Source of the DNA: Ovis canadensis
Lineage: Eukaryota; Chordata; Mammalia; Artiodactyla; Bovidae
Assembly (NCBI RefSeq): GCF_042477335.2
Contig: NC_091251.1
Location: 36,596,501-36,660,500, forward strand
DNA: 64,000 nt
Direction of reading: 5' to 3'
A program made the position numbers and the translations under genes. Below the pieces are notes generated by a model. It was given only the letters and a program-made list of their open reading frames with translations. It was not told the origin of the DNA and made no database searches. Shown one piece after another: positions 55,725-64,000 of this stretch (positions within the stretch are counted from its first letter, which is position 1; every line of letters starts with the position of its first letter).

Positions 55725-58014
55725 TCAGGCCCACAAGGCAATGACAGCCATAAACGCAAAACCAGCAGCTACACAGCTCCACTTAGCCAGAGGGGCTTCA
55801 GGACTTGCAAGTTCCCGGGGCAGAATTTCCAGGAAGGTGACATACAGGAATGTACCAGCTGCCATGCCTTCTAACAGAGCCTGTGCCAAACCTTGCCCAG
55901 CTTTAGAGTCTCCCTGAGGCACGGCCAGCCCTATGGCTAGGCCCAGGGGGGACATGAGAGCTAAAGACAGAATGGAGAGCACGGCCCAACGTGATTCAGT
56001 GCCTACCTGCACCAGCCGCAGTCCTACGCCAAACACCACGATCCCCTTGTGAGCCAGGACAGCAAGACAGAGCTGCACAGTCGATGCGACTGTGAGCTGC
56101 AGCCCCACAGCTAGACCTTCAAACACGGAGTGAAAGGAGAGTGAGAGCAAGAGGATGAGGGCTCGAAAGGGACCCTGTGAGGGTGAGGGTAGAAGTCCGT
56201 GGCTGTGAGGTTCAAGCTCATGAGCTGTACCCAGTTCCTGCTCCTGCACTTTGGGTGTTTCAGCAGTCCCAGGACAGCACTGCAATGCCAGCGACTCCAA
56301 AAGGAAGACAAGGAAGAAGCCCAGAGAGATGACGAGCTCTCCGTAGGGATACTCCATCTGGTGGGAACAGAAAGCTGTTGTGAGATGGCAAAGTGTGCTG
56401 CGCTTGTGCTCAGTCATACCTAACTGTTTGCGATCCTCTGGACCATAGCCCGCCAGGTTCCATGGGATTTTCCAGGCAAAGATACCGTAGTGGGCTGCCA
56501 TTTCCTTCTCCAGGGGTTCTTCCCCACCCAGGGATCGAACTCGAGTCTCCTGTGTTGATGGTGGTTTCTTTACTGCTGAGCTCTGGGGGAAGTAAGGAAG
56601 GGAAGAAATTGCACAGGATTGGGACTGGGCTGACGGAGAAGGCAATGGCACCCCACTCCAGTGCTCTTGCCTGGAAAATCTCATGGATGGAGGAGCCTGG
56701 AAGGCTGCAGTCCATGGGGTCACAAAGAGTCGGACACGACTGAGCGACTTCCCTTTCACTTTTCACTTTCATGCATTGGAGAAGGAAATGGCAACCCACT
56801 CCCGTGTTCTTGCCTGGAGAATCCCAGGGATGGGGGAGCCTGGTGGGCTGCCGTCTATGGGGTCGCACAGAGTCGGACACAATTGAAGTGACTTAGCAGC
56901 AGTAGCAGCAGCAGGGACTGGGCTGAAGAGAATGGGAAGTGTGGTAACAGAACATAAAAAGGGGAACGAAGCCAAGAGGAGACATGGACGTTTGACCACA
57001 AGAAAACCTGAGGAAATAAGGGAAAGAAAATCAATAGGGTTAGAAATATGGGGAAATGATATGAAGCATATCAAAGGGTCCAGAGAAAGAATGGAAGGTT
57101 AAACAAGAATTCTCTCTGGGTTTCATAAGCCCGGAAGGATTGAGTGGCTCCACCTTTCCTTGCCAACAACAATGTCAGAGCTGAGGGGCAGGAGGAATTC
57201 TTAGAATTCCATACATAAATCCTCAAGGTCTGGGCATGAAAGCAATCTCTGGTTCTCCTTACTGTCCAGGTAAGGGATGGTGGGAGACACTTACATAAGC
57301 TGAATCAGCATCATCATCAGAATGCCCCTCACTCTTTGTCCTGTTCTAGGGAGAAAAAAGCGCAAATTAGATGAGGGAAAGCAGCTCAGCGTCCTGTTCT
57401 GTGCTGTTGGCTCTACCACTTTCCTTCAAGGCCAGTCTGACCTGTTTCCATCACTCCACACAAGAGCCATCATTTTCCTCGTCATTCCTTCTGTCCTTGA
57501 CCTTGTCACTTTCCCCCCTTTCTTCTCCTCATTCTGTTCATCATTCTGGCCTCATGGCCTTGGAGGTCTGATGCTCACCTGTATCATCAAGTTCTGGATC
57601 TCTGACTTAATCCCCTCCAAGGCTTCAGCAGTCATATGCATGAACCCCGCTCCCAGGAAAACACCAGCAGATGTGCAGCCCAGGAAACTGAGGATCCGGC
57701 GGTGACAACCTAATGAAAAGCAGGAGTTACAATCCAGTTGGCAAAGAGGAGATAAGAAGAAGGTGACTAAGGAGCCACGGGCAGCACTCAATGTCCCAAG
57801 ACTGGGGATGGTGAGAGAATCAGAGCAAGATATCAGGACAGGGTGACAAGGCTGAAGTCAGACTTAGGTTATGGGGACAAAGATGTGATAGGGCTATACC
57901 TGTGGCTGTAGCAGTCTGGAACCACTTGAAGTAGATGGGAATAAGGCCACACACCAGAGTGAGCACCAGCAGGGCAAATAGGCAGCCAATTTTTGCTCCT
58001 AGTAGTGGTTCCAT
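55725..58014 (-). CDS. SLC39A2: Zinc transporter ZIP2
   Basis: Four coding exons on the minus strand: 58014-57900, 57709-57579, 57345-57295 and 56357-55725, all GT-AG. They join in phase to 930 nt, 309 residues, the human length. The protein is a ZIP-family plasma-membrane importer that moves zinc into the cytosol, with eight membrane segments. TM1 is the hydrophobic stretch at about residues 8-29. A His-containing loop (HELEPHSHG) lies at about 145-153, between TM3 and TM4. The transport-site motifs are intact: His63 and Glu70 in the MHMTAEALE region, HSVFEG with His175 and Glu179, and His202 in the HKG motif. Exon 3 (17 codons, NRTKSEGHS…) is the variable loop and contains an N-glycosylation site. 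Intron 3 has grown by a Bov-tA and a Bov-A2 insertion. The ATG at 58014 is supported by a TATA box 47 bases upstream. The frame upstream of exon 4 (up to 56759) is SINE and intron, not protein. Confidence 0.97.
56393..56590 (-). mobile_element. Bov-tA SINE, antisense, in SLC39A2 intron 3
   Basis: GTGCTGCGCTTGTGCTCAGT through CCTTCTCCAGGGGTTCTTCC to TTTACTGCTGAGCTCTGGGG, diverged. Confidence 0.9.
56634..56913 (+). mobile_element. Bov-A2 SINE dimer, 13-bp TSD
   Basis: Two Bov-A monomers joined by a CTTTCACTTTTCACTTTCATGC-type linker (near 56754-56775) and a CAG-rich tail. Perfect GGGACTGGGCTGA lies at 56621-56633 and 56914-56926. In SLC39A2 intron 3. Confidence 0.96.
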
Positions 58015-58060
58015 CCTTGTGGTACAGGGTTAGTAGAGGCCTCAGAAAGACAAGTGGAGT

Positions 58061-58068
58061 TATATATA
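58061..58068 (-). promoter_or_regulatory. SLC39A2: SLC39A2 TATA box
   Basis: TATATATA, in CTATATATAACTCC when read on the gene's strand, 47 bases upstream of the start codon. It implies a 5' UTR of only about 20 nt, in contrast with the CpG-island promoter of neighbouring NDRG2. Confidence 0.7.
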
Positions 58069-58573
58069 GTCTTTGGAGCAGGAGGGGTGTCTCAGGTGGT
58101 CAGAGATGGCGTGCTCACTCTCCTGAGTTTCAGGAGGCTATCAGGAATCCTCTTTCTGGTCTATGTTGCCTCTTCTTGTGTAGCCTTACATAGGAAGCTT
58201 GCCCAGCCCGTTTCTCACTCTTCCCTTACATGCAGGCCCCTCCCCTGGCTGACGCCTTCCTGAATTTAGAAACCAGAAACTCCAGACTCTCTGCCAGGCA
58301 TGGCCTGGTGCAGTGTCTTCTCCTCTTCAATGCTGTGACTAATCTTGGGGCTGTCGAGTCAGTTCTGACCTGGGGCCATTCTAATCCAGAGTGTCTATAG
58401 TAGCTCTCCCTAGCTGTTTTGTCCTGGGGACAATCTGATCTTGCCTCACTCAGGACATTTGATCTAAGCCTTTCATACCCTGTCTACTCCGCCTCAAGTC
58501 CTTTAGGTTGCTCTGTTGATACCCGAACTGCATCCTTTCAAAGGGGATTTGGGGCCACTTGGGATAAGAAGGG
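58069..58573. other. SLC39A2 upstream region
   Basis: No repeat or exon recognised. Proximal regulatory sequence is expected here but no individual site is claimed. Confidence 0.4.
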
Positions 58574-58842
58574 GAGAAGGAAATGGCACTCCACTCCAGT
58601 ACTCTTGCCTGGAAAATCCCATGGACAGAGGAGCCTGGTAGGCTGCAGTCCATGGGGTCGCTGAGAGTCAGACACGACTGAGCGACTTCACTTTCACTTT
58701 TTCCTTTCATGCATTGGGGAAGGAAATGGCAACCCACTCCAGCGTTCTTGCCTGGAGAATCCCAGGGACGGGGGAGCCTGGTGGGCTGCTGTCTACGGGG
58801 TTGCACAGAGTCGGACACGACTGAAGCGACTTAGCAGCAGCA
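58574..58842 (+). mobile_element. Bov-A2 SINE dimer
   Basis: GAGAAGGAAATGGCACTCCA first monomer, CTTTCACTTTTTCCTTTCAT linker, second monomer to GACTTAGCAGCAGCAGG. Confidence 0.94.
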
Positions 58843-59625
58843 GGAATAAGGTGGGGCTGGCGAGTAGAGCTGCCACCACTCTGTGACAACTAGTAGAGGA
58901 GGGGGACTCCCCTATCCTGTCACTCCAGAGAAATAGCTCCAGGCATGGAAATGTCTAGAAGGAAGTTGAGATTTCTAGTATTATAATAGTGATACTGTTA
59001 CAACTTTGACTATGCCTGTTTCCTGATATAAATTATAGAAAAGGGACTGAGAGGTTTTTTTTTTAATTTTTTTATTTTTTGGGGGGACTGAGAGTTTTAA
59101 GATGAAGAAAGTTGCTCTAGTTCTGAAACAGCAAGGCATAGGGGAAAACAGAAACGAACCAAGTATACTGAAGGCTCCTGCTTGGACATGTGAAGATGGA
59201 GATGGAATATTGAGGCCTGAGGGGAACCAACTCTTGAGGCAAATGTATATGAGGTTAACTCAGAGGGAGTTGAGAAAGTTGAAAGGGAAGAAGGCAGGAA
59301 AAAAATAGAAGCCAAGCAGCTGTTGATTACCCTGTTCAGGTGGCCTGTGTAACAATCCTGAGACCTGTTGAGCCAGTTCTCAGGAAGCTGGGGGTGACTT
59401 TCCCTGTCCCCTCATTATCTGGTGGAAGCAGCAGGATTCTTCCAGGAGAGGATGAGCTGGAGACTTGCGTGGGGACCACTGAAAATCTGAGGATTCTCTT
59501 CATTATAGGATAGGCCATGACAACAGACCTCTATACCTTTTAAGAAATCACCAGATTCATTTCCATTCTTTGAAACCTTTTTATTCTTATTAAAGCTTCA
59601 AGTGAACACAGATATATAGGGGTAC
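58843..59625. other. Intergenic, nothing recognised
   Basis: No exon or named repeat. 59055-59085 is a T-rich run followed by G6. Confidence 0.35.
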
Positions 59626-60060
59626 TGTTGCTGAAACTCGTCTCTATTAACCAGAGTGAACAGAAACATAAAGACAGAGTTTTGGGTGAAGTATAAAAGA
59701 GTAGTTTTTTTATTGTGCCAGGCAAAGGAGGCCACTGAAGGTTAATGTCCTACAGACTGTGCCCTCCCTCGAAAGAGAATAGCAAGGGGTCTTATAGTTT
59801 GAGGGTGGAAACCGGGACCATAGATAAGGATCAGGGTAGATCAAGCTTGCATTCTTCACTTCTGGAAATTTTCAAAATTGTCAAAGCTGGTGTTAGGTGG
59901 TCCTTGAGATGATCACACCAGGGATGACCTTCTTTCTGGAATGAATGATGCTCACGAGGGAAGAGAGTTTTAGGGAGTATTTTCTTGGAGAAGTAAACAC
60001 CAGGTGCACAGTACAATTCTAGCTAGAAGGCAATCACTTGAGAAGTGCAATTAAGAAAGA
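59626..60060 (-). mobile_element. Older LTR, antisense (solo or fragment)
   Basis: Read on the minus strand: TATAAGACCCC near 59795, TTTGCCTGGCACAATAAAAA (poly(A) signal near 59720), CTTCACCCAAAACTCTGTC, ending in CAGCAACA at 59626. This is a U3-R-U5 layout of a bovine LTR type distinct from the LTR at 60077-60659. The 5' boundary is unclear. Confidence 0.65.
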
Positions 60061-60076
60061 AAAGCAGCTGTGAGAG

Positions 60077-60659
60077 TGTTGCGGTCTTTTACAGACTAGG
60101 ACCTGGGGACTGGAGTTGACGAAAAGAAAGAGAGAAAGAGAAAGAGCAATATCCCTCGGGCTACGTGGAAAACCAATAAAGCCCATAAACAGGACTTGTA
60201 CCACTCACGAAGGCACAGGGCATCCTCTCAAGGAGGTCTTGAAAGCTTGGGTGAGAAAGTGAGCTCAGTAGGTTTCCACGCTCTGAAGAAGTAGCCGGAG
60301 ATAGAAAGAAGGATGTGGGGGACCCAAGTCTCTAGTGGAACAAGGGTATTTTATTAGCATGCTTATATATCTTCAGTAAAATGATTACTCAGCTGTTAAA
60401 AAGAATGAAATTCTACCAGTTGCAACTAAATGGATAGTCTAATAAGTACAAGGTCGCTGAAGAGAGTCAGTGAAGGGAGTCACTTGAAGGGAATCCAAGC
60501 AGGTGCTCTTTCTCATGATCTCAGTCCTGAGAACTGCATGCAGCTCTACTCATTCCTGTATCCCAGGAACTGATAAGGAACAGAGAGTCCTTGAGACACA
60601 GCACACAAAGGAAGAAAATACAACATATTGGATCCCTTAAAGTTGACCGTCCCCTGACA
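60077..60659 (-). mobile_element. 3' LTR of class II ERV
   Basis: On the minus strand it begins TGTCAGGGGACGG directly after a polypurine tract (A8-G5-AA, 60661-60675) and ends …GACCGCAACA at 60077. That is a 583-bp LTR with TG…CA ends. U3-R signals are TATATAAG (60363-60370) and AATAAA (60350-60355). The polypurine tract upstream makes it the 3' LTR of the provirus remnant at 60676-63141. Confidence 0.87.
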
Positions 60660-60675
60660 ATTCCCCCTTTTTTTT

Positions 60676-62880
60676 CATAATTGGAGGCAACTGTAGATAC
60701 TTTTGTGAAAAAGGCCCTGACCAAACGAGTTTGTTTAGTTTGAACAATTTTAGTTGAAAGGCATCTGTATACTACAAATATAACCATCAGGATAATTATC
60801 AGAGTCATAGCTCTAGATCCAATAGTATGTATAACGCTTTGAAATCATCCTCGAGGGTCTAGCCCAGATAATTAATCAGCTAGCTGTTCAGCTAAGATTT
60901 CCAGATTTTTGGAAGAGGGTAGACTCTTAGAGAAAGTTTCAAAGATTTCTTTTTGTAATAATTGTACATTTAAGAAAGCATTATCATGTAAGTCTTGCAA
61001 ATGAAATTTGATTTGTTCCCATTGTAGGCACTATAGTTGAATGGAATGGGGGTAATACAAAATTGAGTAGAATTCCAGTTACATTTTAGTATAGCTCATT
61101 TTTGCAAATTTATTAATTGATCTCCAACCTATTGGATGGCTATTTTTATTTCTTGTATTTCATCTTGAATTTCCTCATTTATCTGAGTCTGAGTGGTCCA
61201 CATAGTACGAGCATCTTTGGTCCAATTTTGAATAAAGCTGTGTGTTTGAACTGAGGTTTGTAAAGCAATGCCTGAGACAGTGGCAGTAGTGCAAATGGCT
61301 ATTAATCCCTAAATGCCAAGAATTAACCATCTAGTGACTTGTTTAGATCGTCAAAGTGATTTAGTAAGTAGCTGGGAGGCAAATCCTGCTATGGGACCCT
61401 CTTCCCAGGGTCACTGGAGATCTATTGGCAACCATGGATGAAGAATCAAAAGGGATTCATTTTTCAAAGAGACAGAGGAATTAAAACAAGTATACAATTT
61501 GCAATCTATAGAAGTCACAGAACGTAAAGTCTTATTAAACTGCAAGTTCCCTATAGCTATAACAAAAGGAAGGGGAACACAAGCTTATATGAAATATGAA
61601 TGATTATAACGAAGGGAATATTTATGATGCCTATGACTGGTCCGCATAAAATATCCATTCCAAGTTCCAAGTTCTTTGGTGCTTGTGGCAAGTTTCCAGA
61701 TGTCCCATTGTTCAGGCCCAATCCGTTTATTGAGGATGATTCGAGGTTGAGGGGTGCCATTCCACCGTCAAGCCAGCCAAGAAGTCCTTTGTTAATACTA
61801 TGAAGTCAATCAGAGTATTAGTAACCTTTTATGCTACTTGAGTGGTATAATCATATACAGTGCTGTTAATATCATCTGAGCAGTTAGACAACTACATACC
61901 ATGGGGTCCTCAGTAATCAATGCTGTAATTGGCCACAAACATTAATTTTCCTGATTTAGCCTGACATTTGTCCCAATGAACAGGAGTATGTTTAAAGTAT
62001 TTATATGTAAACTCTTTGCATAATGATTTTTGTCCTTTTCCGAGAGTTTCAGTAGTGTTGACATGGTTCTCATAGAAAGAAAGGGCAGTAAACAGTCCAA
62101 GCAATGTCCAAAAGTTCTTCTTTGGAGGCAGAACGAAAGCCCATGTTTGTCGGCTAACGTTAATGCATAATTCTGTTGGACCCATGCATATAGGAAGGAC
62201 TTCATACCCTAGAGAAATATTAATTAGTCTTCCTTTTTTCTCAGGATGAGAGGGCCCCTCCAAGCTCCAAGGAGGAGGCATATGTACTGAGTCATTGGTG
62301 GATACGATTGGTCCTTTATCTGTCCATTTTATAACCTGCAGTAAAGGGGGCTTGGGTATATAGGCCCAGTAAGTATGATTAATTAATTCAGCCTGAGCAG
62401 GGGAAGCAAAAGCAAGCAAAGCAAGCTTAGCAACAAAAATATTTTCTGGATTCTGAGGCATTTCCTGTTGATAAACCAGATTTTCAGCTTGATTAGTAAG
62501 GGTTTTTATTTGTCCCCAAGTAGGGAGATCATCGGAGATGGCGATGGCACCCCACTCCAGTACTCTTGCCTGGAAAATCCCATGGACAGAGGAGCCTGGT
62601 AGGCTGCAGTCCATGGGGTCGCTAAGAGTCGGACATGACTGAGCGACTTCACTTTCACGCAGTGGAGAAGGAAATGGCAACCCACTCCAGTGTTCTTGCC
62701 TGGAGAATCCCAGGGACGGGGGAGCCTCGTGGGCTGCCATCTATGGGGTCACACAGAGTCGGACACGACTGAAGTGACTTAGCAGCAGGGAGATCATGAG
62801 GTCGATGATGTCGAGGGCGGTGCTTCTTGGAGAGTTTTAGAGCCGCCATGGCCTGTACTGGAATTTCTTCCTCCTGGAGG
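60676..62880 (-). pseudogene. Degraded class II ERV env
   Basis: Envelope remnant of a betaretrovirus-like (HERV-K-type) endogenous provirus, minus strand. The surface-unit part is open from about 62520 to 61910: a hydrophobic leader, an ISLGYEVLPICMG-type block, and six N-glycosylation sequons. The transmembrane-unit part (61900-60700) survives only in pieces with many stops, including a coiled-coil-like stretch near 61150-61200. A Bov-A2 SINE splits the leader region (62533-62786). It cannot make an envelope protein. Confidence 0.82.
62533..62786 (+). mobile_element. Bov-A2 SINE in ERV env, 11-bp TSD
   Basis: A Bov-A dimer with linker CTTCACTTTCACGCAGTGG. Perfect AGGGAGATCAT lies at 62522-62532 and 62787-62797. 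It is younger than the provirus that it interrupts. Confidence 0.95.
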
Positions 62881-63141
62881 TTTTGTCTTTTTGTCTTTAT
62901 TTTGAACACCGGAGGCTCCCTTGGGGTGGATTTTCCAAAGAGGAAGCCAATTGAGTTTGTTGGATCCATCTGGAGAAATACAAGCATACCCCTTTCCCTG
63001 TAAGATTAATTTCCCAGTAAGATTAATTTCCCAGATTTCCATTGTTTAGTCAGCCCATCTTGATACCAAATAGGCAAAGAAAGAGAGGTATCCTGTAATC
63101 CTTCAAAATGTTTTTCTGCTCTTGTTAAGATATCTCCCTGT
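62881..63141 (-). pseudogene. ERV pol (integrase) 3' tail
   Basis: Minus strand: a KGYACISPDG block followed by a WLPLWKIHP-like stretch resembles the C-terminal end of retroviral integrase, just upstream of env as expected. A 17-bp tandem duplication (63001-63017 and 63018-63034) shifts the frame. The remnant is cut at about 63142 by an L1 insertion, and the rest of the provirus would lie beyond the window. Confidence 0.65.
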
Positions 63142-64000
63142 GGTAAGTTTAAAAAATTTACTAGAGCTAATCAATGAATATAGTAAAGTTGCAGGATATA
63201 AAATCAACACACAGAAATCCCTTGCATTCCTATACACTAATAATGAGAAAATAGAGAAATTAAGGAAACAATTCCATTCACCATTGCAATGAAAAGAATA
63301 AAATACTTAGGAATATATCTGCCTAAAGAAACTAAAGACCTATATATAGAAAACTGTAAAACATTGGTGAAAGAAATCAAAGAGAACACTAATAGATGGA
63401 GAAATATACCATGTTCATGGATTGGAAGAATCAATATACTGTAAATGAGTATACTACCCAAAGCATCTATAGATTCAGTGCAATCCCTATCGAGCTACCA
63501 ATGGTATTTTTCACAGAGCTAGAACAAATAATTTCACAATTTGTATGGGAATACAAAAAACCTCGAATAGCCAAAGCAACTGGAACTGGAGGAATCAACC
63601 TGCCTGACTTCAGGCTCTACTACAAAGCCACAGTCATCAAGACAGTATGGTACTGGCACAAAGACAGACACATAGATCAATGGAACAAAATAGAAAGCCC
63701 AGAAATGAATCCATGCACCTATGGACACCTTATCTTTGACAAAGGAGGCAAGAATATACAATGGAGAAAAGACAATCTCTTTAACAAGTGGTGCTGGGAA
63801 AACTGGTCAACCACTTGTAAAAGAATGAAACTAGAACATTCTCTAACACCACACACAAAAATAACTCAAAATGGATTAAAGATCTGAACGTAAGACCAGA
63901 AACTATAAAACTCTTAGAGGAGAACATAGGGAAACACTCTCTGACATAAATCACAGCAGGATCCTCTATGACCCACCTCCAGAATATTGGAAATAAAAGC
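63142..64000 (+). mobile_element. L1 LINE ORF2 part, 5'-truncated
   Basis: A sense L1 encoding the C-terminal half of ORF2p (NKWCWENW and [16 protein letters not shown] blocks in the frame 63396-63887). An earlier in-frame break near 63380 shows it is inactive. It inserted into the ERV pol tail and continues beyond the window end. Confidence 0.93.

Noticed and set aside
55725-56759. 344-codon minus frame as a single SLC39A2 exon
   Set aside because: Only 56357-55725 is exon 4. The upstream part reads through intron and antisense SINE, and the CACCAG acceptor at 56358 plus phase with exon 3 define the true boundary.
61910-62740. 276-codon minus frame as an intact gene
   Set aside because: Its first part is antisense Bov-A2 and the rest is an ERV surface-unit fragment without a transmembrane unit.
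63396-63887. 163-codon plus frame as a cellular gene
   Set aside because: L1 ORF2 C-terminal region.

Overview
The window is nuclear DNA of a pecoran ruminant, most likely a bovid close to cattle. The evidence is the repeat set: BovB (RTE) LINEs, Bov-tA, Bov-A2 and CHR SINEs, a ruminant mariner-type MITE and an artiodactyl L1. The genes are spliced vertebrate genes with canonical GT-AG introns. Gene content and order (RNASE7/8-like, RNASE13, TPPP2, NDRG2, SLC39A2) match the human 14q11.2 block, read here in the opposite direction.

Layout. 0-30 kb is repeat-rich and holds two RNase A superfamily loci on the minus strand: a broken RNASE7/8-like copy near 0.9-1.4 kb and an intact one at 19.1-19.6 kb. 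Between them lie a nearly full-length BovB (12.9-16.1 kb), other BovB fragments and many SINEs. RNASE13 (+) is at 30.7-31.2 kb, TPPP2 (-) at 33.1-35.0 kb, and NDRG2 (+) runs from a CpG-rich promoter region near 39 kb to its poly(A) signal at 47.8 kb. From 48 to 55 kb no gene was found, only BovB and SINE insertions and unassigned sequence. SLC39A2/ZIP2 (-) occupies 55.5-58.1 kb. From 59.6 kb to the end there is a retroelement pile-up: an older LTR, a class II (betaretrovirus-like) provirus fragment with its 3' LTR and env, a Bov-A2 copy inside env, and a 5'-truncated L1 inside the provirus.

The genes do not form one pathway. RNASE7/8-like is a secreted cationic RNase of the antimicrobial branch. 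RNASE13 is a secreted RNase-fold protein without the full catalytic set. TPPP2 is a p25-alpha protein, NDRG2 a non-catalytic alpha/beta-hydrolase-fold signalling protein, and SLC39A2 a plasma-membrane zinc importer. All exon junctions given were worked out from splice sites and reading phase. The NDRG2 and SLC39A2 exons add up to open frames of 371 and 309 codons, the human lengths.

I found no new multi-gene system. The more unusual signals are local: a 24-bp perfect inverted repeat with a second one nested inside, a snap-back duplication at a BovB insertion junction, a mariner hairpin of the type that gave rise to a bovine microRNA family, two sense-oriented LTRs upstream of SLC39A2, and a UG-rich tract next to an alternatively used NDRG2 exon.
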